In this document: positions 9,039 through 18,600 of the stretch, piece by piece
How positions within the stretch are numbered: the first letter of the stretch is position 1
Layout of the letters: every line of letters begins with the position of its first letter
DNA from: Bryobacterales bacterium
GTDB taxonomy: Bacteria; Acidobacteriota; Terriglobia; Bryobacterales; Bryobacteraceae
Length of the DNA: 22,534 nucleotides
Reading direction: 5' to 3'
Assembly (NCBI GenBank): GCA_016789785.1
Contig: JAEUQE010000137.1
Span: forward strand, 1-22,534
Position numbers and translations under genes: made by a program
Notes under the pieces: generated by a model
Database searches by the model: none
Told to the model about the DNA's origin: nothing
Seen by the model: only the letters and a program-made list of their open reading frames with translations

Positions 9039-9713
9039 TCAAGCGGCTCTGGAAGAGCGTGGGTTTGTTTGGTTGGCGGGGTCGAGGTCGGCGCGGTAGC
9101 CGGGCTCGCCGGGGAGCGGACCTTCCATCATTGCGTGAAGTGCCTGCTGGGCCTTGAGTTGTTCGCGACGCTGCTTCTCCCGCATGTGCTGGTGATAGAG
9201 GCGCATGCTGGGGCCGAGGTCGGCGAGTCCGGGAAAGCGTTCGTGGGCATTGTGCTGTTCGCGAAGGACACGTTCGGACTGGAGCTTGCGGAGTTCACGC
9301 ATGGCGGCTTGCATGGCCGAGCGGTTCTGATTGAAGTAGCGCTGATAGAGAAGATAGTCCTTGCGGGTATCGGGGTCGGCGAGCGGGTCGACGCCTCGGG
9401 AGTCGGCTTCGCGTCCGAGTTCTTCCATGAGGATCTGCGCGCGTTCCATGTTGAATCGGGCGTTGCGGAGTTGGAGGAGGGCATCTTCTTCGAGGAAGCC
9501 GACGGGACGGATGGACTGCCGGTATTCCTGCTCGATTTCGGCGAGGAGAGGACGGAGGTGTTCCGGGCAGAAAAACTTCGTGCCCGAGAGGCCGTGCTTG
9601 CGGGCGTTCTGAGAGGCCTTCTCCTTGCCTTCGGCGGAGATGGGGCCAGTAGATTTCTGTGCATTTGCGGCGTTGGCTGCGAGTTTCGCGGCGGAAGTCG
9701 TGAAATTGTCCAT
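9039..9713 (-). CDS. uncharacterised KHGL-motif protein (ANAANAQKSTGP family)
   Basis: A 224-residue, highly charged, glutamine- and arginine-rich protein without signal peptide or membrane segment. The N terminus carries the block ANAANAQKSTGP, then GK(E)KASQNARKHGLSG, a signature seen in many unannotated proteins of Acidobacteriota and Planctomycetes. The rest is mostly helix-forming (for example FNMERAQILMEELGRE and MRELRKLQSERVLREQHN), probably coiled-coil. The frame is open further upstream to 9878, but the start at 9713 is preferred: AAGGAG lies seven bases before this ATG, and the family block begins right after it, while the upstream extension is low-complexity and unlike the family. 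The gene is convergent to the receptor and stands alone. The biochemical role is unknown. A nearly complete antisense frame exists on the plus strand but looks like a shadow. Confidence 0.8.
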   Translation of the reverse strand: MDNFTTSAAKLAANAANAQKSTGPISAEGKEKASQNARKHGLSGTKFFCPEHLRPLLAEIEQEYRQSIRPVGFLEEDALLQLRNARFNMERAQILMEELGREADSRGVDPLADPDTRKDYLLYQRYFNQNRSAMQAAMRELRKLQSERVLREQHNAHERFPGLADLGPSMRLYHQHMREKQRREQLKAQQALHAMMEGPLPGEPGYRADLDPANQTNPRSSRAA

Positions 9714-9720
9714 GGAAGTG

Positions 9721-9726
9721 CTCCTT
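9721..9726 (-). promoter_or_regulatory. ribosome binding site that fixes the start at 9713
   Basis: On the minus strand this reads AAGGAG, seven bases before the ATG at 9713. It is the best Shine-Dalgarno match near any start in the window and decides for the 224-residue form over a longer one. A 7-bp hairpin (9736-9742 with 9748-9754) lies a short distance upstream in the same leader. Confidence 0.75.
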
Positions 9727-10175
9727 GTTCGGGACTCGGAGAGGGTGTCTCCGATCCGACCGTAGCATGCGGGTTCTGGAGTTCTGGCGGGACTGGAGCG
9801 ACTGGCGTTGCAAACAAAAGAGATTGAGCTGGGAAAGTCCTGTGACGCATTCTCGCGCCGACGCAATCCGAATGGCATGACTGGCCCCGCAGACGTCTAG
9901 CCAGCCGGCTCCGAGCGCATCCCTTGCTCTGCGTGGCAGCGGTTCACGTCTCCCTGGGGGAGGCAAGAAAAGGGCTGCTCCTTGTACAATCCGGCGTCGC
10001 GAGCGGGGTAGAAGTATCGTCGTCGCGCAGGCGTGTTTCCAGAGGGCGCCAGCGTCCGCGCGTCCTTGGGTCATTCGAGATGGGTTGGATTGCGCAGGGT
10101 GGGTGAAGTCGAGGCTCTGCCTGCCAAGCGACTGTGAAGAAATTGCCACATTACAGTGCCGCAGTTTTTCCGGAA

Positions 10176-10191
10176 TGTAACCCACGTTACA
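10176..10191. promoter_or_regulatory. perfect inverted repeat TGTAAC-N4-GTTACA, possible operator
   Basis: A perfect 6-bp inverted repeat with a 4-bp spacer, in an AT-richer island of the gene-free region. The size and symmetry fit the binding site of a dimeric transcription regulator. No regulator gene is nearby and only one copy was noticed, so function is inference. Confidence 0.3.
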
Positions 10192-10385
10192 GATCTAAGA
10201 CACGAGCCCAACAAGAAAGACGACGGACGGAGCCGGGAACGCCCGTATTTTTATCGATAATGGAACCCGCGCACGACGAGGCGGAATGGCCCATCAAGTG
10301 CTGGAAGCTTGCCGAATGACTTGCATCCCTCGAGAAGACGCCAGCGAGAGTCAACTAATCAAGTGTCTCGAAGCGGAAAAATATC

Positions 10386-10414
10386 TTGTGTGTTTTTCTT
10401 TTTAGAGTTATTCT
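10386..10414 (+). promoter_or_regulatory. possible sigma-70-type promoter
   Basis: TTGTGT (10386-10391) and TATTCT (10409-10414) stand 17 bp apart in the most AT-rich stretch of the gene-free region, pointing toward the LVIVD/VWA gene about 320 bp downstream. Matches to consensus are partial (about 3/6 and 4/6). If real, the transcript has a long, hairpin-rich leader. Confidence 0.3.
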
Positions 10415-10429
10415 ATCGACCGAGATCGA

Positions 10430-10479
10430 GGATTCGCTGAGAATCCGGGGCTGTCCACGGAAGCAGCCCTGACGAATCC
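10430..10479 (+). other. nested stem-loop in the presumed leader of the LVIVD/VWA gene
   Basis: An outer 7-bp stem GGATTCG/CGAATCC (10430-10436 with 10473-10479) encloses an inner 6-bp stem GGGCTG/CAGCCC (10448-10453 with 10464-10469). A competing 5-bp hairpin GATTC/GAATC (10431-10435 with 10441-10445) uses the same left arm. Another 6-bp hairpin TGGCGC/GCGCCA follows at 10505-10520. The arrangement suggests a structured transcript with alternative pairings, but it does not match a riboswitch class I recognise. Confidence 0.3.
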
Positions 10480-10726
10480 GCTGTGACCATCTTCAGGCAC
10501 ACGGTGGCGCGCAGGCGCCAGTTTCGTACAGTTCGAGTGTTGATGCTGCTCCCGAGTGCCGGGCAACAGGGAATTGTGGTGTGTCCGGACGGGGGAGGAC
10601 GCGGGGTTTGGGCCGCCAATCCGGAAGACTGGACAGCGCCATGTTTCCATTGACAGTTTTCCACTGATGAACTGATTTTCGGATTCGGCAGCGGACGCAC
10701 TACTCGATCTGCAAGCCGTAGTTTGT

Positions 10727-10732
10727 GGGAGG
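10727..10732 (+). promoter_or_regulatory. ribosome binding site that selects a GTG start at 10738
   Basis: GGGAGG lies five bases before GTG 10738. The frame also opens at a TTG at 10723, but that codon has no ribosome site and would overlap this one, so GTG is the preferred start. Confidence 0.65.
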
Positions 10733-10737
10733 CGTTT

Positions 10738-12543
10738 GTGTCGAATTACTACTCGATTCACAGTCCTACTCCTGGTGAATCCCTAGTTTTCAAATTCACT
10801 TCGTTGGTTTCCGCCGTTCTCGCCACACTGTTTAGTTTCCTGGCACAGACTCCGCTCCATGGGCAGTCAGGGACAACCTATTCTCTGACTCCGATCGGCG
10901 GCGTCCGCACGGGGGCCAATTTCAAGCACCTCGCGCTCAACGGGAATCTGCTCTACGGGTGCGCGACAGACAGCGTGGCAACGGTCAACATCTCGAACCC
11001 GAGCGCACCAGCGCTGCTGGCGACGAGTCAGGCGGCGATGATGCTGGCTAAGGAGATGGCGCGCTGCGGGATCGGTGACGGGCGGCTCATCGCATTTGCC
11101 GATCACGAGACCACGTTGACAGGAAACGCGCCGGGGCTGGTGGTGTTCTCACTTTCGGATCCGCAGAATCCACTGCCGATCAAGGAATTTGCGTTGAACA
11201 AACGGTGGGTGAACGGTCTCCATTTCCGCGGTGGCCATGTATATGCGACGACGAATGCCGGCGTGTATGCGTTTGGCATTCTGACCGGGCAGTACGGAGA
11301 TCTGCTCGCGCTGAACTTCACCGATCCACTCAACCCCAGCCTGGTGTCGACATTACGCTCGCCGCCGGCAGAACCCATATACGGCGGTCCCGGGCAACTC
11401 TTCGGAATGTCCAATCCGTCGAGTGCCTCGACCATGGTGTACGCCGGCGGATCCACATCGATCGGGAGCCAAAACACGGGAACCGGGTTTCTTCAGACGG
11501 TGGAAACGAGCAACCCAGCAGCGATGACCGTCTTGAACACTCTCAACGTGGCCGGCACGGTTCACCTTTGGGCACCGATTGTTGACGGAACGCTTGGCAT
11601 TTCCATCGGCAATACAGGCGGGATGCAGTTGAATATCAACACGAAGCCGGTACAAGCGGGGAACACCGTGATAGTGACGTTCGACTTGACCAATCCGCAG
11701 AGTCCGGCGGTGCGAAGGGTGCTGCAGACTCAATTCAAGCCAGGGCTCGGAGGCGGAGCAGCCAAGGTGGGACCAAACCGATTTGCGTTCGCCGGCGTGC
11801 GTGACCTGAACAGCCAGGAGGTCCTCCTGATTGTGGACACTACGGATCCGGTGAACCCTGTGATCCAGCCGGTACCGATCGCGAATCCGATGGAGTCGAT
11901 CGCATTCCACAACGGGGCGCTGTACGCGGCGGAGGGCAAGGCTGGACTTGGGATCTACAACCTGAGCACGACGACGAGCCAATGCGGGCCCGCCGTGGAT
12001 TTAGCGATCGTGCTGGATCGAAGCAACGCCGTGAGCATTGGCGCGTTCGCTGCGATGAAGAGTTCCGCGCAGGCTCTGGTGGATCAGCTTCGGGCACAAG
12101 ACCGGGTTTCCGTGGTGTCGTTCACGACCACGGGGACGGTGAACCAGATTTTGACAGCGGACCGGCAGGCTGCGAAGGCGGCGATTGAGGCGTTGACCAC
12201 TTCGGGCAACACCTCGATTGGAGCTGGCATTGCCAGCGCGCAACAGGAACTCATGGGTGTCCGCCGGAACGCCACCGCGCAACCTGTGATGGTGGTGATT
12301 TCCGATGGGCGGGACCTGGGCAGTGCAAACCCGGCCGTGACGCCAGATGCGGCCACGGCGGCGAAGTCCGCCGGGATCCGGCTGATGACGGTGGCGGTGG
12401 GCGGCGCGACTGCCCTGCGTGTGCCCGGACGAAGCAAGGATGGCCCACTGTGGGCGGGACTGTGCGAAAAGTCACCACTCAGCGAAGCGCTGGCGACGAT
12501 TGGTGGCGATCGATGTCTACCCCCTGTGGCAGCGAGAGACTAG
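10738..12543 (+). CDS. secreted LVIVD-repeat protein with a truncated von Willebrand A domain
   Basis: A protein of about 601 residues from a GTG start. A hydrophobic signal segment lies near residues 18-42 (FKFTSLVSAVLATLFSF), so it is exported. Residues about 60-410 contain six or more LVIVD-type repeats with the core I/V-x-DxxNP or SDPxNP (VNISNPSAP, FSLSDPQNP, LNFTDPLNP, FDLTNPQSP, VDTTDPVNP), a beta-propeller-like fold found in extracellular proteins. Residues about 415-556 match a VWA domain (DLAIVLDRS ... VSVVSFTTTG ... TSIGAGI ... VVISDGRD ... IRLMTVAVGG). The metal-site motif is DRSNA (427-431) rather than DxSxS, although Thr492 and Asp523 remain. After TVAVGG (about 12405) similarity to the paralogous VWA in the next gene stops; the last 45 residues are unrelated and no other frame restores the missing helix. 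The 3' end may have been replaced or decayed. The giant gene begins 62 bp downstream without a terminator. Role probably surface binding; partner unknown. Confidence 0.85.
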   Translation: MSNYYSIHSPTPGESLVFKFTSLVSAVLATLFSFLAQTPLHGQSGTTYSLTPIGGVRTGANFKHLALNGNLLYGCATDSVATVNISNPSAPALLATSQAAMMLAKEMARCGIGDGRLIAFADHETTLTGNAPGLVVFSLSDPQNPLPIKEFALNKRWVNGLHFRGGHVYATTNAGVYAFGILTGQYGDLLALNFTDPLNPSLVSTLRSPPAEPIYGGPGQLFGMSNPSSASTMVYAGGSTSIGSQNTGTGFLQTVETSNPAAMTVLNTLNVAGTVHLWAPIVDGTLGISIGNTGGMQLNINTKPVQAGNTVIVTFDLTNPQSPAVRRVLQTQFKPGLGGGAAKVGPNRFAFAGVRDLNSQEVLLIVDTTDPVNPVIQPVPIANPMESIAFHNGALYAAEGKAGLGIYNLSTTTSQCGPAVDLAIVLDRSNAVSIGAFAAMKSSAQALVDQLRAQDRVSVVSFTTTGTVNQILTADRQAAKAAIEALTTSGNTSIGAGIASAQQELMGVRRNATAQPVMVVISDGRDLGSANPAVTPDAATAAKSAGIRLMTVAVGGATALRVPGRSKDGPLWAGLCEKSPLSEALATIGGDRCLPPVAARD

Positions 12544-12590
12544 GACTAGGCGGCGAGATTCAGAACTTATCTTCCCTGTTTGCTGAGCAT

Positions 12591-12596
12591 AAGAGG
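12591..12596 (+). promoter_or_regulatory. ribosome binding site of the giant gene
   Basis: AAGAGG lies nine bases before ATG 12606. The same frame is open further upstream and holds another ATG at 12513, inside the preceding gene, but that one has no comparable site. This supports 12606 as the start. Confidence 0.55.
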
Positions 12597-12605
12597 CAAA
12601 TCAAG

Positions 12606-15600
12606 ATGTGCGTCGAAGAAGGTACCCAAGGCAAAAAGCAGAATGTAGGGAACGGCGGCAACGGGCGCCGCCGTGTGGTGAAGGATGTGGTGAACGCGGC
12701 GGTGAAGGCGGCACTTGCCGTGAGCCTATTCTGGCAAGTTCCGGCGCTGGCGACGCCGCCCGTGCTGGTCTCGACGGACCGGGATGCGACCGTTCCTCCT
12801 GGGGCGATCGCCAGCTACTCAATCCGCTTGAACTCAACGGGCGGAACGGGAGAAGTGCGTCTGACCGCCGCGGGGTTGCCCGCGGGAGCGGCGTATACCA
12901 TAGCGCCTTCGGCGATGACCTCGCCAGGCACTGCGGTCCTGCGCGTTGTGACCGCAGGCACCACTCCTGTGGGTTCTTCCCGAATCACGATCACAGCGAC
13001 ACGAGGAACTGAGAGTGGGACGACGTCCGTGGACCTGTCCGTGCGTCCAGATGCTGACTTCGCGCTGGTGGCGCCTGAGTTCGCCACGAGGCAAACGCTG
13101 GTGGAGGACGCATTCTTTCCATTGCGTGTGACTGGGCGGCAAGGGGCGAATCCGGAGATCACGCTGTCGGTAATCGGGTTACCCGCAGGCTACACCGCTG
13201 TTTTTCAGCCGAGCGAGATCGTCAGAACCAACAGCACAGTGATGCTGCGGGTTACCGCGCCCAAACAGGCAGTAGCGGGACCCTTGTCTTTCCAGGTCGC
13301 CGGGCGCAGTGGAAGTGTCTCCAGAACCGCCACCGTGAAAGCAAACACGGTAGCACCTACCTACCGGATTCACCGATCCAGCCGCCCCGGCAGTCTGCGG
13401 CCGGGATCGTCCATGACGCAGTGGGTGGCGATTGCGCCATCGTTCGGTTTCGATGGAACCGTGGAGTTGGGTGCGACGGGCTTGCCTCCCGGGGTGACTG
13501 CCCAGTTTGAGCCACGGACGATCCGGAAGGCGGGCTTCTCGAAATTGACCTTGACCGCCGCGCCGAACGCGCGGGTTTCGAAGATGCAGTTCAACGTCAC
13601 CGGACGCATTGTGACGGGAGGACAGAGGAGCGCCGCCGCGGTGCGGGCGGCTGAGGGTAGCGGGGCTGGAGTGACGCTCAGTGTGGGCGAACCTGATTTC
13701 GATTTATCCGTGACTCCGGCGACACGAAGTAACCTCCCCGGGCAGACAAGCCGATTCACGGTAGCCATACGCCCGTTGGATGGATTCGCGAGCGCCGTAT
13801 CCCTGAGCCTGCCGGGGCTACCAGAGGGGTTCACCGCTCAATTCGCGCAAACCACGCTTAGTGGCGAATCGAGCACTGAACTCCAGGTGACGACCCCCGC
13901 GAACCTTCCCTACGGAACCTATCTGCTCAACGTGGTGGGCACGGGCGGAAGCATCACGAACACCGAGCCCATCACGCTGACAATCTCCGATGACCCCGGG
14001 ATCACCCTCTACACAACGCCGAGAGTGATCCTGTCGCCGCACAACCAGACAGTGAACGCCAAGATTGAGCTGGCAGCCCTGAACCGGTTCAGCGGGACGG
14101 TGGGACTCGCGGTGGGCGGGTTGCCGGACGGCGTGGTGGCAACGCTTGGCTCCACGTCATTGACGGTCAACGCGACGCATCAAGTGAATCTCGCGCTGGC
14201 GGTTCCGGCAGGGGTCCCAGCGGGAACGTATCCGATCACCGTGATGGGAGTGACGAACCAGGAGAGCGTGGTTTACGAGGGATCGCTGTTGGTGACACCG
14301 CGCCTGCCGGCGCCATGGTCCTCGCGGGACATCGGCCCGGTGGTTACGCCCGGTAGCGGCGGCATGGACGCAGTGACTGGTCTGGCGACCATCCAAGCAT
14401 CGGGTACTTCGGAATGGTGGTGGAACGACACACTGCATTATCTTTCGCAGCCGATGCCGAGCGACGCAGAGATTGCCGTGCGAGTGACGGGCATTCAGGA
14501 TTCCGGCAGCAACATGGTGAGCCGGGTTGGTCTGATGATGCGCGAATCCGTGGACCCGCTGGCGCGCATGGTGTTTGTGTATGTGGACAAATGGGGAGTT
14601 CCGGGAGTCCAGCATCGCTACTGGCCCAATGTGGGCTACGGGCCAGAAGCCCGAATGGCCGCAGTCAGGTTCCCCTACTGGCTGAAGCTGGTGCGCACAG
14701 GAGACGTGGTAACCGCATACGGATCCGGCAATGGAACGAACTGGACCATCATTGGCACGCCCATGACACTGGCGGTGGGGAGTCTGGCGTCGATCGGTTT
14801 AGGTGCGACCGCAGGCAATCAGTTTTCGCCCTATTCGGCCGCGATCACGGGCACCTATGACAACCTCCGATTGACCAATGGAGCCAGTTTCCGATTGACA
14901 GGGAATCCGGTTCCGGGCACGGAAGCGGGCAAGGCAAAGTATGGGATCCAAGTGGCGCCAGTGAGCGGGTTCACAGGCGCTGTCTCGCTGTCGGCGAGTG
15001 GCGGGCCCCCGGGCACGACCTACGAGTTCACGCCAGCGACCGTTTCGAGCGGGTCATCCGAGTTAGTAGTTACACCGCCGGCGGGACAGACTGGGACCTG
15101 GAGCATATCCGTTACCGGAGTGAGCGGCAGCACCAGTAAGACGATTGCGTTTCCGCTCACCGTGGGAAACACAGGAACAAGGATCTGGATCTCCACCGAT
15201 ATCGGCGCTGTCTTCAACACGGGATCGCTGACCGCCGTATCCGGGACTTCCTATTCGCTGACTTTCTCTGGCGATGATAATCCGGAAGGGTTCCAGTATG
15301 CGCACCAGATGCTGAGTGGGGACGGGCAGATTGTGGCAAGGCTGTCCGGTTTTGCCAACCTCGGGGTAGGAAATAGCTCCGCTGGGATCATGATCCGGGG
15401 TGGACTGGAGCCACAGTCGCCGTTCGCCGGGTTGCGGTTCGAATCGGCCCCCGGGCCGGGGCACTGGGTTTCCTGGCGAGGCAGCACGGGGGCATCTCCC
15501 GCGCAGGTGCGTTTTACGGGCGCTGCCGCGCCGTACTGGCTGAGACTGGTCCGCGCGGGATCCCAGATCACTGCGTCCATCTCAAGCGATGGATTGAACT

Positions 15601-18600
15601 GGACACAAGTTGGCTCCCCAGTCACCGTCGCTCTGCCCAACACCGTGTATGCCGGACTATTCGGATTCGGTGAGGTGGGCGGAAGCCTTGTGAACGCGAA
15701 TTTCGAGAATGTCAGCATCACCGGGAACGCCAATCCGGGGGTCACGGACTTTCAAATATCAGCAGTTCCGCCGCCCGTCATCCGGAGCGGAGAGATCACG
15801 TATACGCTGGCGTCCGCGGCGAACGCCAGTTTCGCCGGCACGATTGGCATGTCGGTGTCGGGGCTACCCGCGGGGGCGACAGGCACATTCCTGCCGAGTT
15901 CGATTCCGGGCAATGGACAAACGCAACTGCGAGTCAGCGTGCCCGCCGGGACCGCGAGCGGAGTTTCCACGATCAGCGCGACGGGAACGAGCGGGGCAAT
16001 CGTAAGAACCGTGCCGCTTAGTCTGATCACGCACGGCAACCCTGCTCAGGCCTGGACTTCGAACGATGTGGGGAGCCCGTCGGCGGCGGGAACCACGGCA
16101 CTCAGTTCGGGAACCTGGACGTTGACAGGCGGAGGAGGCCAGATCTTTGACACCTACAACGGGCCCGATGCGCACAGCTTTGCCTACAGCGCGATCTCGG
16201 GCGACGGGCACTTGACGGCACGGTTGGTGAGCCGGACGGCCGCCGCTGGAATCATGGTTCGCGAGTCGCTGGATCCGAAAGCGAAAGGAATCTTCCTTGG
16301 TTTCCACAACGATGGCCGGTTCGTTGTGGTAACGAGACAGGCAACTGGCGGCAATACGGACCGGTTGGATCAAGGCATGCCGATTCCACTGTGGTTACGA
16401 TTTACGCGCGCCGGAGGATCGCTTCGACTGTTCACGTCCACCGACGGGGTGAACTGGGGAGGTTTTGCCAGCTACGACTTTGGCCTGAGCGGCGATTTGC
16501 TCCTGGGTCTGGCGGTATCGAGCGGAACGGCGGTATTTGACTCGGTGAGTGTGAGCGGCGGGTCCGATTTCCAGATGACCGCAACGCCCATAGCGGTTGA
16601 CGCGGCGAGCGGATCCAGCGTGTCGTTCAAGGTCACCTCAGGCGCATGGGGCGGTTTTGCGTCGCCTGTAGCCTTGTCGGCTACCGGCCTGCCGCCGGGA
16701 GCGACGCACTCGTTCACCCCAGCAACGATCCCTGGAGCTGGGAGCAGCACTTTGAATGTGACTCTGGCGCCCGGAACGGCAGTGGGAGCCTACGGGGTTA
16801 CGGTAACGGGGACGAGCGGTGTTGTCGCGCGTAGCGCAAGGACGGATCTGTTCCACGGGGCCACACCTCCGCGGGCGTGGGTGCACCAGGATGTAGGATA
16901 CACCGGAAGAGCGGGTTCGGCGAGCTTCGACGGCAACGTATTCACCGTTCTCGGTTCAGGAGAATTCCTCAGCGATACGAACGGCAATCCGGACGCGTAC
17001 AGCAACGTATCCACTTCGGTGTCTGGTGACTTTGTATTCTCGGCACGGGTGGTAACGAGAAGCTGGGGGCATACGGGAATTCTGGTCCGAGACGGCCTCG
17101 ACACAAAGGGGAAGTCGGTGGCGGTACTGGTGAACAGCAATGGGAACGTGTACCTGGCCTCGAGACCAGTGTTCAATCAAGCCGCGACATTGTTGAACGG
17201 CGGGCAGGCGCCACTGGCTCGCTGGTTGCGGTTGAGGCGAACAGGGTCCACGTTCACCGGGGAGCATTCCGGGGACGGTCTCAACTGGACAGTGATCGGG
17301 TCAACCACGGTTTCGATGGGGGCGGATCTCTATGCGGGACTGGCGGTCTGTTCGCAGTGGCGGATTTGGCTTTCCGCATCGACCATCGACAATCTCTCGC
17401 TGACGAATCCAGCCGATTTCTCGATTACGGCGACGCCAAGCACACAGAACGCAACGGTGGGGATGACGGCGCCGGTGGCGGTAACACTGATGCCGACGGC
17501 TGGTTTCGCCAGCCCGGTCAGTCTCTCGGTGAGCGGTGTACCCGCCGGGGTGAGCCCTCTCTTCTCCAGTCAAACAGTGACTCCCGCTTTGCCCATGTCG
17601 ACGCTTTCTCTGATGATCGGGTCCGGGACGGCGCCGGGCACGTATCCAATGATCGTGACAGGCACAGCAGGAGCAGTCACGCGAACGGCAGCCACGACGC
17701 TGGTTGTGGGAGGAACCGATTTCAACCTGTCGTTGAACAACACGAGCCGCACCGTCGCGCCCGGTGGGTCGAGCACGATTGTCGCGACGATTCAGGCGGT
17801 GGGGGCCTTTCGCGGAGATGTCGCCTTCAGTGCAATGGGCTTACCACCTGGGGTCGCGATGCAGTTCAGCCCGGCCTCGATTCGCGGAGGCGGCGTGAGC
17901 ACAGCAACGATCCGCGCGTCGGGCCAAGCGCCGTTAGGAACTTCGACGGTAACCGTGACAGCGACCAGCGCGGGCGTAACAAAGAGCCAGACGTTTGCTC
18001 TGACGGTGTCCAACGTTTCCGACTTTGAGCTGAAGTCAACGGTGACAAGCCGGATGGTGACGCCCGGCGCCATCGCGGACATCCCCTTCACGGTGGACGC
18101 GATTGGCGGGTTCAATTCTCAGGTGGAGCTCCAGGTTGCGGGACTTCCCACGGGTGCGACAGCCTTGATCGAGCCATCTTCATTGATTCCGCCCGCGGCG
18201 GCGAATCTGAGAGTCACCGCAGGCGCTTCCACTCCTCGCGGCACGTTCCCCTTGACGATTTCCGGAACAAGCGGATCCGTGCGCCGGACTCTGCGCGTGG
18301 ACCTGGTGATTTCGACGGCGGCGGACTATACGCTGACGCTCGGGCCTGCATCGGCGACGGTGAACGCAGGGCAAACAGCCACGTACACGCTGGGTGTCGC
18401 GGGTGCAGCCAACTTCAGCGGAACACTTGTTTTTGATGCTATCAATCTCCCCGATGGTGCGGCAGCCACCTTCCAGCCGGCGTCGCTGACCCAGCCCGGC
18501 AATGTCACAGTCACAGTGACGACCAGCGCGGCATCCGCGCAAGCGAACGCGCAGGCGTTCTATGTCACCGGGACGACGGGCGGCGTCACGAAGGAAAGCA

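Larger units (their letters stand above)
9714..10737. other. about 1 kb region without a convincing gene
   Basis: Several short open frames exist on both strands here but none has a ribosome site, a recognisable domain or codon use like the neighbours. Base composition is uneven: GC-rich to about 10130, then AT-richer islands near 10140-10260 and 10375-10420, then GC-rich again up to the next gene. It contains divergent upstream regions for the KHGL gene (minus) and for the LVIVD/VWA gene (plus), a TGTAAC/GTTACA inverted repeat, a promoter-like pair and several hairpins, listed separately. A long leader or a small RNA is possible; no tRNA, rRNA or known riboswitch class was recognised. Confidence 0.6.

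Noticed and set aside
9000..9827. 275-codon plus-strand frame opposite the KHGL gene
   Set aside because: No ribosome site, no recognisable domain, and the opposite strand holds a family motif behind a strong ribosome site.
9945..9965. Hairpin CTCCC-TGG-GGGAG as a terminator
   Set aside because: Stem is only five pairs and no T-run follows on either strand.
9295..10185. 296-codon minus-strand frame overlapping the KHGL gene start
   Set aside because: Out of frame with the family motif, very Arg-rich, and without a ribosome site.
10134..10319. Small plus-strand frame of 61 codons with a GTG start
   Set aside because: No ribosome site or family; it spans the inverted repeat and changing base composition, so it is more likely non-coding.
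10408..10761. 117-codon minus-strand frame upstream of the LVIVD/VWA gene
   Set aside because: Composition is low-information (Ser, Pro, Arg), it overlaps the leader hairpins and the start of the real gene, and no family was recognised. A decayed gene cannot be fully excluded.
12001..12605. Possible single frameshift joining the LVIVD/VWA gene to the giant gene
   Set aside because: Neither alternative frame after 12405 restores the VWA tail, and the giant gene has its own signal peptide and ribosome site, so they are separate genes.
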